A DNA stretch of 64,000 nt from Lichenicoccus sp965276875 (GTDB lineage Bacteria > Pseudomonadota > Alphaproteobacteria > Acetobacterales > Acetobacteraceae), in contig NZ_OZ255701.1 of the NCBI RefSeq assembly GCF_965276875.1, forward strand, positions 3,472,001 to 3,536,000. Reading direction: 5' to 3'. The first letter of the stretch is position 1. Each line of letters starts with the position of its first letter. Position numbers and translations under genes: made by a program. This document shows, piece after piece, positions 7,398 to 16,288 of this stretch. The notes under the pieces are model-generated. The model worked only from the letters and a program-made list of their open reading frames with translations, was not told the origin of the DNA and ran no database searches.

Positions 7398-7739
7398 CTA
7401 GCGGGGTACTCCGGCCTGGATCGGGTTCTGCCCGGATGCCGGCCCGGTATTGAAATGCAGCAGCGGGTTGGCATCGTTGTAGGCGCCGCCGAAGCGGCCG
7501 ATTGCAGCACCCGTGTTCGAATCGCGCAGGGCTGCCGCCGGATCGTGGATTTCGGGGTTCGGCACCGGCGCCGGCAGGAATCGCTTCTGGCCGTGCACCA
7601 CCAGGTTCTCCGTCGTGGGCGGCGGCGGGGTAGGGCGGCCGGCATGATGATGCGGGTGGTGATGCCGGGGCGCGGCTTCGGCGGTCCAGCCGCCGAAGCC
7701 GGCGAGCAATCCCGCGGTCAGCAGCCGTGCATGTCTCAC
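7398..7739 (-). CDS. Small exported histidine-rich protein, unknown function
   Basis: 113 residues. The GTG start at 7739 overlaps the alaS stop (GTGA); no other start preserves the signal peptide VRHARLLTAGLLAG...AEA. The mature N-terminus begins APRHHHPHHHAGR followed by a Pro run, so it may bind metal. The rest, with LVVHGQKRFLPAPVP and GAYNDANPLLHFN, has no motif I recognise. It sits between alaS and the GH15 gene in the same direction and is probably co-transcribed. Periplasmic or outer-surface location is inferred from the signal peptide only. Confidence 0.7.
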   Translation of the reverse strand: MRHARLLTAGLLAGFGGWTAEAAPRHHHPHHHAGRPTPPPPTTENLVVHGQKRFLPAPVPNPEIHDPAAALRDSNTGAAIGRFGGAYNDANPLLHFNTGPASGQNPIQAGVPR

Positions 7740-10408
7740 CCAGGTGCCGAGACGCGCGCGGCGAGTTCCGCGCGAATGGCGGCAAAGGCGTCCTCGGCGC
7801 GCGTGATGTCCGGGCCGCCGGCCTGGGCGACATCGCGTCGGCCGCCGCCTTTGCCGCCGATCGCGGACGCGGCAGTGCGGACGAGGGCTGCCGCATCGAG
7901 CTCCGGCAGGTCCGCCGAGACCGCCACCACCAGGCTGAGTTTGTTTTCGGCGGTCGAGACCAGTGCGACCACGCCCGAGCCGATCTGCTTGGAGACCGCC
8001 TCGGCCAGCCCCTTGAGCTCGCGCGCCGGGGCGGCACCGACATTGCGTGCGGCGAGCGCAATCCCGCCCACCGTCTCGCTCGCGGGCGCGGTGCCGCCGT
8101 CGCCGAGGGTGAGCCGACGCTGGATGTCGGAGAGCTGACGCTCCAGGCTGCGCCGTTCCTCGACGAGTTGGCCGAGGCGCTCGGTGAGACCGGCGACGGG
8201 CACACGCAACAGGCTCGCTGCCTCCGCCAGGCGCTGCTCGGCGAGGGCGACCGTCTGTTCGGCGGCGCGCCCGGTGACCGCCTCGATGCGTCGCACGCCA
8301 GCGGCGACCCCACTCTCGGAGGTGATTCTGAACAGGCCGATATCGCCGGTGCGCGCGACATGGGTGCCGCCGCATAGTTCGATCGAATAGGCCGGCTTGG
8401 TGTCGTCGCCGGCGAGACCCATCGAAACGACCCGCACCTCGTCGCCGTATTTTTCGCCGAACAATGCCATGGCACCCTGGGCGGTGGCCTGTTCGGGGGT
8501 CATCAGCCGGGTGCTGACCGCGCTGTTCTCGCGGATGCGGTCATTGACCTCGGCCTCGACGGCGGCGAGTTCGGCAGGCTCGATCGGGCGCGGCTGGCTA
8601 ACGTCGAAGCGCAGCCGGTCCGGTGCATTCAGGCTGCCCTTTTGCGCAACATGGGTGCCGAGATGGCGGCGCAGTGCTTCGTGCAGCAGATGGGTTGCGG
8701 AATGATGCGCCCGGATCGCGCCGCGACGCGTGTGGTCGACGGTCGCGGTGACCGCCATGCCGAGGCGCGCCTCGCCGGCGACAACGCGGCCGACATGGAC
8801 GAACAGGTCACCGAGCTTCTTTTGCGTGTCGGTGATGTCGATGAGCAGTCCGGGGGCGGCGATGCTGCCGCTGTCGCCGACCTGGCCGCCGCTCTCGGCA
8901 TAGAACGGCGTCTGGTTGAGCAGCACCAGGACCTGCTGCCCCGCCGCCGCTTGGCCGACGCTCGCGCCGCTCGCCACCAGGCCGATGATTTCGGCGTCCG
9001 CCTGCTCGGTGGCATAGCCGAGGAAGTCGGTGGCAGAGAGCCGCTCGCGCAGCTCGAACCAGACCTGTTCGGTGGCGGCCTCGCCCGAGCCGGACCAGGC
9101 GGCGCGGGCCCGCTTGCGCTGGGCCGCCATCGCCGTCTCGAAGCCGTCGAGATCGACCGACTGGCCGCGCTCGCGCAGCGCGTCCTGGGTCAGGTCGAGC
9201 GGAAAGCCAAAGGTGTCGTAGAGCTTGAAGGCAATCTCGCCGGGCAGGCTGCCGCCGCCGCCCAGACGCGCGCTCTCCTCGGAGAGCAAGGTCAGGCCAC
9301 GTTCGAGCAACGCCTTGAAGCGATCCTCCTCCAGCCGCATGGTTTCGCGGATCAGGGCTTCGGCCTGCACCAGTTCGGGGTAGGCGGTGCCCATCTGGCG
9401 CACCAGGTTGGGCACAAGGCGGTCGAACATCGGCTCCGTGGTGCCCATCAGATGCAGATGGCGCATCGCCCGACGCATGATCCGTCGCAGCACATAGCCG
9501 CGGCCCTCGCGCGCCGGTAGCACGCCGTCGGCGATCAGGAACGAACTCGCCCGCAGATGGTCGGCGACGACCCGGTGGCTGGTCTTGAAGGGACCGTCCG
9601 GCGTCTGGCCGGTGAGGTCGGCCGACGCCTCGATCAGCGCGCGCAGCGTGTCGGTGTCGTAGTTGTCGCGCTTGCCCTGCAGGATGGCGGCGAACCGCTC
9701 AAGGCCGAGGCCGGTATCGATCGAGGGCCGTGGCAGGGGGGCTCGGGTCCCTGGCGGATCCTCGAAATACTGCATGAAAACCAGGTTCCAGATCTCGACG
9801 AAGCGGTCGCCGTCTTCCTCCGCAGAACCTGGGGGGCCGCCGGGAACATCGTCGCCGTGGTCGTAGAACAGTTCCGAACAGGGCCCGCAGGGGCCGGTAT
9901 CGCCCATCCGCCAGAAATTATCCGCGGTGGGGATGCGGATGATCCGGCTGTCGGGGAGGCCCGCGATGCGCTTCCAGAGTGCGGCCGCTTCGTCGTCGTC
10001 GGCATAGACGGTGGCGAGCAGGCGGCTTGGCGACAGGCCGAACTCGCGTGTCACCAGGGTCCAGGCGAGCTCGATCGCAAGCGGCTTGAAATAGTCGCCG
10101 AACGAGAAATTGCCGAGCATCTCGAAGAAGGTGTGATGACGCGCGGTATAGCCGACATTGTCGAGATCGTTATGCTTGCCGCCGGCGCGCACCACCTTCT
10201 GCGCCGAAGCGGCGCGCGTGTAGGGGCGGGTCTCCTGGCCGGTGAAGACGTTCTTGAACTGTACCATGCCCGAGTTCGCGAACAGCAGGGTTGGGTCGTT
10301 GCGCGGGACCAGCGGCGACGACGGCACCATGGCATGCCCGTTCGAGGCGAAGTAATCCAGGAAGCCGGCGCGGATATCGTTGCTCGACGGGGCTGTGCTG
10401 CTCGGCAT
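7736..10408 (-). CDS. alaS: Alanyl-tRNA synthetase
   Basis: Attaches alanine to tRNA-Ala in the cytoplasm; 890 residues, the normal bacterial length. Domains in order: class II catalytic core (RAGFLDYFASNGH, FANSGMVQFKNVF), tRNA-recognition region, editing domain with HHSATHLLHEAL and the zinc motif CGGTHVARTGDIG, and C-terminal C-Ala/DHHA1 (GGRRDVAQAGG). The ATG at 10408 was taken because the family N-terminus (DIRAGFLDYF) follows within 11 residues; a longer frame upstream runs into the next gene. Downstream genes overlap or abut it. Confidence 0.96.
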   Translation of the reverse strand: MPSSTAPSSNDIRAGFLDYFASNGHAMVPSSPLVPRNDPTLLFANSGMVQFKNVFTGQETRPYTRAASAQKVVRAGGKHNDLDNVGYTARHHTFFEMLGNFSFGDYFKPLAIELAWTLVTREFGLSPSRLLATVYADDDEAAALWKRIAGLPDSRIIRIPTADNFWRMGDTGPCGPCSELFYDHGDDVPGGPPGSAEEDGDRFVEIWNLVFMQYFEDPPGTRAPLPRPSIDTGLGLERFAAILQGKRDNYDTDTLRALIEASADLTGQTPDGPFKTSHRVVADHLRASSFLIADGVLPAREGRGYVLRRIMRRAMRHLHLMGTTEPMFDRLVPNLVRQMGTAYPELVQAEALIRETMRLEEDRFKALLERGLTLLSEESARLGGGGSLPGEIAFKLYDTFGFPLDLTQDALRERGQSVDLDGFETAMAAQRKRARAAWSGSGEAATEQVWFELRERLSATDFLGYATEQADAEIIGLVASGASVGQAAAGQQVLVLLNQTPFYAESGGQVGDSGSIAAPGLLIDITDTQKKLGDLFVHVGRVVAGEARLGMAVTATVDHTRRGAIRAHHSATHLLHEALRRHLGTHVAQKGSLNAPDRLRFDVSQPRPIEPAELAAVEAEVNDRIRENSAVSTRLMTPEQATAQGAMALFGEKYGDEVRVVSMGLAGDDTKPAYSIELCGGTHVARTGDIGLFRITSESGVAAGVRRIEAVTGRAAEQTVALAEQRLAEAASLLRVPVAGLTERLGQLVEERRSLERQLSDIQRRLTLGDGGTAPASETVGGIALAARNVGAAPARELKGLAEAVSKQIGSGVVALVSTAENKLSLVVAVSADLPELDAAALVRTAASAIGGKGGGRRDVAQAGGPDITRAEDAFAAIRAELAARVSAPG

Positions 10409-10442
10409 GGGGCGCGGGGGGTGTCCTCGGGGAGAGCCAGTG

Positions 10443-10919
10443 TTAGCGGAACACCAGCCGGCGCGACATGGTGAAGTTCGAGAACATGCTGGCCCCCGTT
10501 CCGCCGAACAATGCGAGGACCGGATGCGCGTTGCACAGCGGCACGACATGAATCAGGATCAGCACGGTGCCGCGGTTGAGCGTGAAGCCGAGCGAGTTGG
10601 CCACCAGGAAGGTGCCCCATTGCCGGATCATGCTGCCGGCTGAACCGACGCCTCGGAAGGTCCAGAACCGGTTCATCAGCCAGTTCGCGGTCGCGGCGAC
10701 AAAATAGGCGAGCAGGGCGGCGGCGGTCAGGCCGATCACGCCCTTGAGCGAGTAGACGGTCCCGGCGTCCCAGAGGAACCCGAAGGCGCCGACTACGCCG
10801 AAGCGGAAGAACTGATGCGCGAGTTGCCGGCGCGCGGGTGTCAGGAGCCGGCGCATAAGGGCCGGACGAGGCTCTCTGAGATCCGGTGCGGGCGCAGTCT
10901 CGGTGACGTTCGCTTCCAT
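10443..10919 (-). CDS. GtrA-like membrane protein
   Basis: 158 residues with four predicted membrane helices between about residues 35 and 150, and the GtrA family features: FFRFGVVGAFGFLWD at the first helix, NWLMNRFWTFR between helices two and three, and a C-terminal SNFTMSRRLVFR. GtrA proteins act in moving lipid-linked sugars across the inner membrane or in cell-wall polysaccharide synthesis. No glycosyltransferase lies nearby to name the sugar. The ATG at 10919 was chosen over an upstream in-frame start because the upstream residues look non-family. Confidence 0.85.
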   Translation of the reverse strand: MEANVTETAPAPDLREPRPALMRRLLTPARRQLAHQFFRFGVVGAFGFLWDAGTVYSLKGVIGLTAAALLAYFVAATANWLMNRFWTFRGVGSAGSMIRQWGTFLVANSLGFTLNRGTVLILIHVVPLCNAHPVLALFGGTGASMFSNFTMSRRLVFR

Positions 10920-11000
10920 GCTGACGCAACCCCGTCCGTGAAACGATGCCGTGCGAAGCCGAACCAGCACATTAGCCGAGTTAGGTTTCCAACCACTTAA

Positions 11001-11030
11001 CAAAAGGGGCACCTTGCGGTGCCCCTTGTT
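11001..11030 (-). terminator. Intrinsic terminator of the OmpA-type gene
   Basis: Perfect 10-bp inverted repeat AAGGGGCACC/GGTGCCCCTT closed by a GCAA tetraloop on the minus strand (11004-11027), followed by TTTGTTAAG. It lies 23 bp after the stop of the porin gene and is the cleanest Rho-independent terminator in the window. Confidence 0.9.
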
Positions 11031-11049
11031 GAAAAGCCCGCGTTGAAGA

Positions 11050-12189
11050 TCAGTGCAGGATGATCTCGACGCGGCGGTTCTGCGGCTCGCGGGTGTCCGG
11101 ACCGGTCGGCACCAGCGGGTGGGTTTCGCCGAAGCCCTGGGTGTCGATGGCGCTGTCCGGCACGCCGTCGCGGATCAGCTCCGCCTTCACGCTGTTCGCG
11201 CGTCGGATCGAGAGGCCCATGTTGTACTTTTCGCCACGCGGTCCCGGATGGGCGGCCGAGTTGTCGGTGTAGCCATTGACCTCGATACGGGTGGTCTGCA
11301 CCCGGGTCGATGCCTGCGCTGCCTGCGCGATGATCTCGCGGGCGCGTCCGGTAAGGTTGGACTTGTCCCAATCGAAGAACACCAGGTAGGTGCGGGCCGG
11401 TGCCGGCGCCGGAGCCTGGACCACAGGAGCGGGCGGCGGCGGCGGCGGGGCGGTCTGGAAGGCGTAGCGTAGGCCAAGCATGACCTCGTGGTTGTAGCTG
11501 TTGTTGAAGTCGGCATTGCCCTTGTGGATGCCGCTGTTGGTGTAGGCGGTGGACTGGAAGGCCGAGCCGGTGTTCTGCGGCAGGGTGCCTATGAAACGAT
11601 ATTCGGCGGTCAAAGCGAGACCCGGAACCTGGACGATGTTGAAGGCGACGCCGGCGATACCCTGGTAGGCGGCAGCGCCTTCAGTGCCGCCGATACGATT
11701 GTTAAAGCCGTTGTTGTAGTCCGTGTTGAAGGGCGACAGATGGGTCCAGAGATAACCCGCGCCGATACCGACATAGGGCGTGACCGGCAATGGCAGACCG
11801 AACTGCGCGAGATCGAGGTCATACAGGACATTGACCATGGGGCCATACCGCTCGTCGTGCCCGGTGGTGGTTCCGGGGACCGGCGTGAAGTGGCGGTGGT
11901 TGGTGTGGTCCTGTATATAGAGGCCCTCGAGTTCGACCCTCAGGCCGTTGCCGAGGCCATAACCGAGCGAAGCCTCACCGGTGAAGCCGTAGTTGAAGCG
12001 GAAGGTCGAGCCGCTACCCCCAGGGGTGCCATCGGCAAAGCTCGTCGGCGAGAAATGCGCCTTGGTGCTCTGCTCGAGATTGTAGCCTCCGCCCAGGCTG
12101 ACATAGAGGCCGTCGACGGGCTGGGCCATAGCCGCAGCCGGCGCGGCCGCCAGGAGTGTCGTTGCAAGTAACGCCGTGCGCAGACGCAT
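11050..12189 (-). CDS. OmpA-family outer-membrane protein
   Basis: 379 residues: a signal peptide (MRLRTALLATTLLAAAPAAA), an 8-strand beta-barrel domain to about residue 245 starting GLYVSLGGGYN, a Pro/Ala linker (APPPPPPPAP), and a C-terminal OmpA peptidoglycan-binding domain. The last shows FFDWDKSNLTGRAREI, VNGYTDNSA, RRANSVKAELI and the RRVEI ending. The barrel anchors in the outer membrane while the OmpA domain grips peptidoglycan. The gene has its own terminator and a 237-bp upstream region, so it is probably monocistronic. The 12190-12426 spacer shows no further gene. Confidence 0.92.
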   Translation of the reverse strand: MRLRTALLATTLLAAAPAAAMAQPVDGLYVSLGGGYNLEQSTKAHFSPTSFADGTPGGSGSTFRFNYGFTGEASLGYGLGNGLRVELEGLYIQDHTNHRHFTPVPGTTTGHDERYGPMVNVLYDLDLAQFGLPLPVTPYVGIGAGYLWTHLSPFNTDYNNGFNNRIGGTEGAAAYQGIAGVAFNIVQVPGLALTAEYRFIGTLPQNTGSAFQSTAYTNSGIHKGNADFNNSYNHEVMLGLRYAFQTAPPPPPPAPVVQAPAPAPARTYLVFFDWDKSNLTGRAREIIAQAAQASTRVQTTRIEVNGYTDNSAAHPGPRGEKYNMGLSIRRANSVKAELIRDGVPDSAIDTQGFGETHPLVPTGPDTREPQNRRVEIILH

Positions 12190-12415
12190 TGTCTCGTCCT
12201 CATCTGATCATTCGGTTGAGTGGCCGCCAACCATCGGCGGCGCAGTCTCATCCTTGTGCCTAAGCCGCATATAGAACCCTCGGTTGCTGTTGGCGAACCC
12301 ACAGGCACGTCATCCGGCTATTCAGCGCCCCGCTGTGACGCAAACAGCACACATTGTTACCGCGTTGTTATGCCTGCATCATTCATGATGGTTTCACGTG
12401 CGCAAAGGCGTCTTG

Positions 12416-12439
12416 CAGGTGCTGCGTCAGGTGCTGCAG
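12416..12439 (+). repeat. 12-bp tandem duplication spanning the aroKB stop codon
   Basis: The plus strand reads CAGGTGCTGCGT then CAGGTGCTGCAG. On the coding (minus) strand this is GCAGCACCTGAC followed by GCAGCACCTGCA, so the last codons of aroKB and its TGA are duplicated just after the gene. It resembles the repeats found at the ends of the parvulin and pal genes. Confidence 0.75.
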
Positions 12440-14169
12440 CCATCCTCGACCAGCAGGTCGCGCACCGCCTCCGGTGCCACGGCTCGCGCGGTAAAGGCCG
12501 CTCCGATGCCGCGCAGCAAGACAAAGGACAAAGCGCCATCGCGCGTCTTCTTGTCGCGATGCATCTGCGCGAGCAGGTCCTCGGCGCGGAATTCGACCTG
12601 CAACCGCTCGGCAAGCTCGGCGATTCGTGTGGTCATGCCGAGGTCTGCCAGGTGCGCTGCCACCCGCCTGGGCTCGGCGGGAGGGCAATGGCCGAGCTGC
12701 ACCGACAGACGCAGTGCCAGCACCAGACCGATCGCCACCGCCTCGCCGTGCAGCAGACGTCCGTCATAGCCCAGCACCGCCTCCAGCGCGTGCGCGAACG
12801 TGTGGCCGAGATTGAGCAAGGCGCGGCCATCCTCGGGCAGCGCCTCGCGCTCATCGTCGGCCACCACCAGAGCCTTGAACCGACATGCGCGCGCCACGGC
12901 TTCGGCCTGGATCGCCGCGTCACCGGTGACGATCGCCGAGGCGTGTTGAAGGCACCAGGCGAACAACGCGGCATCGCCGATCAGGCCGGCCTTGAGGATC
13001 TCGGCATAGCCCGCGCGCAGTTCGCGCGGCGGCAGGCTGGCCAGGGCGTCGGTGTCGGCGAGCACGACAAGCGGATGATAAAAGGCGCCGATCAGGTTCT
13101 TGCCAAAGGCCGTGTTGATCCCGGTCTTGCCGCCGACCGAGCTGTCGACCTGGGCCAGCAGGGTGGTCGGGATCTGTACGAACGGCAGCCCGCGCAGCAC
13201 CGAGGCCGCGGCGAAGCCAGCGAGATCGCCGACGACCCCGCCACCGAGTGCCACCACCGCGGTGCGCCGCTCCACCGCGGCCGTCAGCAACGCCGAGGTC
13301 ACCCGCTCGAAGCCAGCCAGGCTCTTGCTTGCCTCGCCGGCGGCCACGACGACGACGTCATGGGCGATGGCGACCTCCTCGAAGGCCGCGCGCAACGCCG
13401 GCAAATGCAGCGCCGCCACGGTCTCGTCGGTGACGATGATCGCGCGCTTCTGGAGGTGCTTTTGCGCCAGCACCGGCGCCAGCAACGCGCCGGCGCGCGC
13501 GATCAGGCCGCTGCCGATCAGGATGTCGTAACTGCTCGCCTGTGCGACTCCTGGCACCGTTACGGCAACCCGGCTCGGCGGTTGATGCGCCGCCAGCGCC
13601 GACAGCGCCCGCCGCGTCGTCTGCTCGGTGCTGTCGTCGTCGCAATCGATCACGATGTCTGCCTCCGCATAGAACGGGTAGCGCGCCTGCATCAGCCCGC
13701 CGAGGATGACGCGCGGGTTGCCGGCGGCGAGCAGCGGCCGGTGCGTACGCCCGCTTACCCGGCGCTCCAGGATGTCGAGCGGGCAGCGCAGCCAGATCGT
13801 GCGGGCGCTCGCGCGGATCGCCGCACGAGTGCCGGGGTCCATGAACGCGCCGCCGCCGGTCGCCAGCACCAGGGGGCCTGCGCCCAGCAGGCGCGCGATC
13901 ACCCGCCGCTCGCCTTCGCGGAACGCGCTTTCGCCCCACAGCGCGAACATCTCGGCGACCGAACGGCCGGCGGCGCGCTCGATCTCGAGATCGGCGTCGC
14001 GAAACGGCAAGCCCAGACGGGCGGCGAGCTTGCGGCCGATCGTCGTCTTGCCGGCGCCCATCAGCCCGACCAGGACAATGCTGCGGATGCCCAGGCTTGG
14101 TGCGCGAAGGCCAAGTGGGGCCTGGGCCGACGGCTCCTGCATCCTGGCGCTCGCGCGTGACATGAACAT
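12427..14169 (-). CDS. aroKB: Fused shikimate kinase / 3-dehydroquinate synthase (AroK-AroB)
   Basis: A bifunctional shikimate-pathway enzyme of about 580 residues. The N-terminal domain (to about residue 185) is shikimate kinase with P-loop GLMGAGKTTIGRKL, the DLEIE acidic pair, LATGGGAF and the RTHRPLL lid. The C-terminal domain (from about 205) is dehydroquinate synthase with GGGVVGDLAGFAA, QIPTTLLAQVDSSVGGKTG, the metal ligands in GYAEILK, LNLGHTFAHALE and HGEAVAIG, and a KKTRDG loop. It thus covers steps 2 and 5 of the pathway. The fusion is seen in Acetobacteraceae. The start is uncertain between 14169, 14163 and 14142; AGG precedes 14169. aroA lies elsewhere in this window (58215). Confidence 0.93.
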   Translation of the reverse strand: MFMSRASARMQEPSAQAPLGLRAPSLGIRSIVLVGLMGAGKTTIGRKLAARLGLPFRDADLEIERAAGRSVAEMFALWGESAFREGERRVIARLLGAGPLVLATGGGAFMDPGTRAAIRASARTIWLRCPLDILERRVSGRTHRPLLAAGNPRVILGGLMQARYPFYAEADIVIDCDDDSTEQTTRRALSALAAHQPPSRVAVTVPGVAQASSYDILIGSGLIARAGALLAPVLAQKHLQKRAIIVTDETVAALHLPALRAAFEEVAIAHDVVVVAAGEASKSLAGFERVTSALLTAAVERRTAVVALGGGVVGDLAGFAAASVLRGLPFVQIPTTLLAQVDSSVGGKTGINTAFGKNLIGAFYHPLVVLADTDALASLPPRELRAGYAEILKAGLIGDAALFAWCLQHASAIVTGDAAIQAEAVARACRFKALVVADDEREALPEDGRALLNLGHTFAHALEAVLGYDGRLLHGEAVAIGLVLALRLSVQLGHCPPAEPRRVAAHLADLGMTTRIAELAERLQVEFRAEDLLAQMHRDKKTRDGALSFVLLRGIGAAFTARAVAPEAVRDLLVEDGCST

Positions 14170-14233
14170 GAACCTAGCATAGAGCCACGACCCTGCCGCA
14201 AGCTGGCACCGCCGCTGCTCGGGAGTTCGCCGG

Positions 14234-14377
14234 ATGATCCGCTTTTTCGCCATCGTGCTTGGCGCCGGCGTCGCCGCCCTGCTGGGGGGCTTTCTCTATC
14301 TCGGCTACGCACCGCCGAAACCGCATGTCCAGGACATGCATGTCGTGCTGCCGAACAACAGCCTCGGGAGCAAGTGA
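14234..14377 (+). CDS. 47-residue single-span membrane protein, unknown function
   Basis: MIRFFAIVLGAGVAALLGGF, then LYLGYAPPKPHVQDMHVVLP and NNSLGSK. One membrane helix (about residues 3-23) followed by a short periplasmic tail containing the PPKPH and VLPN motifs. I recognise similar mini-proteins next to aroK/xerD in Acetobacteraceae from memory. It is divergent from aroKB and ends 4 bp before the xerD ATG, so it shares the xerD promoter. An in-frame ATG, signal-like helix and position support a real gene. Confidence 0.7.
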   Translation: MIRFFAIVLGAGVAALLGGFLYLGYAPPKPHVQDMHVVLPNNSLGSK

Positions 14378-14381
14378 GCGG

Positions 14382-15341
14382 ATGGACGTGCTGGTCGAGG
14401 GCTTTCTCGAGATGCTGGCGGCGGAGCGGGGCGCCGCGGGCAACACCCTGAAGGCCTACGCGGCCGATCTCGCGGATTTCGAGCGTCACGCGCGAGCGGC
14501 CGGGGAGAGTGTGCGGGCGGCGACGCCGGCGCTGCTGGCCGGCTACATGGCGTCGTTGCGCGGCCAGGGCCTGTCGGCGCGCACCGCGGGCCGGCGGCTG
14601 TCCTGTCTGCGCCAGTTCTACCGGCATTTGCTGCGCGAAGGCCTGACCGAACGCGATCCCTGCCTGCATCTCGATGCGCCGCGTCTGCCGCAGACCTTGC
14701 CGCGCGTGCTGTCGGAAGCCGAGGTCGACCGGCTGCTCGCCGCCTGCGCGCCCGCGGGTCCGATGACGGCGAGCCCGCGACGCCTGATCGCGCATGCCGC
14801 GATCGAGATCCTCTATGCCACCGGCATGCGCATCTCCGAAATGCTGGGGTTGCCGAGTGCCGCGTTGGCGCACGACCTGCCGATGCTGCGGGTCAGCGGC
14901 AAGGGCGGCCGCGAGCGCATGGTGCCGCTGTCGGAGCCGGCACGCGCCGCCGCGGCCGCATTGCTGGTCGCGCGGCCGGGCTCGCCTTGGCTGTTCGCCG
15001 GGCGAGACCCGCGTCGGGCGCTGAGCCGGCAGGGCTTCGACCTGGTGCTGGCGGAGGCCGGGCGCTGCGCCGGCATCGCCCCCGATCGCTTGTCCCCGCA
15101 CGTGCTGCGGCACTCTTTCGCCAGCCACATGCTGGCGCGCGGCGCCGACCTGCGCAGCCTGCAGACCCTGCTCGGCCATGCCGATATCGCCACCACCCAG
15201 ATCTACACGCATGTCCTGGCCGCGCGGCTGCAACATTTGGTCGAGACGCACCATCCTCTTGCTGCCCAGGGCGCCCCCGCCGGCGGCGGCTTGGCGGCTC
15301 GGGGAACTGTGCTAAACGCCCGCGATGCGCCAGTTTCTTGA
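14382..15341 (+). CDS. xerD: Site-specific tyrosine recombinase XerD
   Basis: Acts with XerC at dif to resolve chromosome dimers at division; 319 residues. The N-terminal SAM-like domain begins with EGFLEMLAAERGA. Catalytic residues are visible: Arg in GMRISEMLGL, Lys in SGKGGRERMVP, His and Arg in HVLRHSFASHML, His in LLGHADIATTQ, and the Tyr nucleophile in TQIYTHV. The ATG at 14382 follows the mini-gene by 4 bp. Its last 17 bp overlap the start of accA in another frame. XerD rather than XerC is inferred from overall similarity and from the accA neighbour. Confidence 0.92.
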   Translation: MDVLVEGFLEMLAAERGAAGNTLKAYAADLADFERHARAAGESVRAATPALLAGYMASLRGQGLSARTAGRRLSCLRQFYRHLLREGLTERDPCLHLDAPRLPQTLPRVLSEAEVDRLLAACAPAGPMTASPRRLIAHAAIEILYATGMRISEMLGLPSAALAHDLPMLRVSGKGGRERMVPLSEPARAAAAALLVARPGSPWLFAGRDPRRALSRQGFDLVLAEAGRCAGIAPDRLSPHVLRHSFASHMLARGADLRSLQTLLGHADIATTQIYTHVLAARLQHLVETHHPLAAQGAPAGGGLAARGTVLNARDAPVS

Positions 15342-16281
15342 TTTCGAAAAACCGATCGCCGAGCTCGAGGACAAGATCGAAGAGCTCCGCCAGATGTCCG
15401 GCGGCGACAGCATCAACATCGCCGACGAGGTCGCTCGCCTCACCGACAAGGCGGAGCGGCAGTTGCGCGCCACCTATGCCAAGCTCACCCCGTGGCAAAA
15501 GGTGCAGGTCGCGCGCCATGCGCAACGGCCGCACACGCTGGACTACATCGCTGCCCTGATCACCGATTACACGCCGCTCGCCGGCGATCGCAGCTTTGCC
15601 GAGGACGAGGCGATCGTCGGCGGCCTGGGACGGTTCGAGGGCGATGCCGTGGTGGTGGTCGGCACCGAGCGCGGCGACGACCTGGAGACGCGGCTGACCC
15701 ATAATTTCGGCATGGCCAGGCCGGAGGGCTATCGCAAGGTGCGCCGGCTCGTCGAACTGGCCGGCCGCTTTGGCCTGCCGATCCTGAGTTTTGTCGATAC
15801 CGCCGGCGCCTTTCCCGGAATCGAGGCGGAGGCGCGCGGCCAGGCCGAGGCAATCGCGCGCTCGACGGATGCGTTCCTTGCAGCACCTGTGCCGATCGTT
15901 GCCACCGTGATCGGCGAGGGCGGCTCAGGCGGGGCCATCGCGTTGGGCGCTGGTGATAGGGTGCTGATGTTGGAGCATGCGATCTATTCGGTGATCTCGC
16001 CGGAGGGCTGTGCCGCGATCCTGTGGCGCGACGCGGCCCAGGCCGCCGCCGCCGCCGAGGCGATGCGGCTGACCGCATCGGACCTGAAGCATTTCGGACT
16101 GATCGACGAGATCATCGCCGAGCCGGTCGGCGGCGCGCACCGCGACCCGCAAGCCGCGATCGGCGCGGTAGGACGCGCGATCGCCACGGCACTGCCAGGA
16201 TTGCGCGCCTTCGAGCCGGCGGCGCTGAAGGCGCTCAGACGCGAGAAATATCTCGCGATGGGTCGGGATGCGGCCGGCTGA
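15325..16281 (+). CDS. accA: Acetyl-CoA carboxylase carboxyltransferase subunit alpha
   Basis: Carboxyltransferase alpha subunit (318 residues) that, with AccD, moves CO2 from biotin to acetyl-CoA for fatty-acid synthesis. Family landmarks in order: LDFEKPIAELEDKIEEL at the N-terminus, ARHAQRPHTLDYI, FVDTAGAFPGIEAEARGQ, and the oxyanion-hole region GEGGSGGAIAL, then SPEGCAAILW. It begins inside the 3' end of xerD, a tight but common arrangement. The downstream gene is convergent (ends 16289). Confidence 0.97.
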   Translation: MRQFLDFEKPIAELEDKIEELRQMSGGDSINIADEVARLTDKAERQLRATYAKLTPWQKVQVARHAQRPHTLDYIAALITDYTPLAGDRSFAEDEAIVGGLGRFEGDAVVVVGTERGDDLETRLTHNFGMARPEGYRKVRRLVELAGRFGLPILSFVDTAGAFPGIEAEARGQAEAIARSTDAFLAAPVPIVATVIGEGGSGGAIALGAGDRVLMLEHAIYSVISPEGCAAILWRDAAQAAAAAEAMRLTASDLKHFGLIDEIIAEPVGGAHRDPQAAIGAVGRAIATALPGLRAFEPAALKALRREKYLAMGRDAAG

Positions 16282-16288
16282 GCTGGGA

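Noticed and set aside
9557..10474. 305-codon plus-strand frame opposite alaS
   Set aside because: Antisense shadow of the AlaRS catalytic domain.
12220..14160. 646-codon plus-strand frame opposite aroKB
   Set aside because: Low-complexity Arg/Gln/His translation, fully antisense to a gene with intact kinase and dehydroquinate synthase motifs.
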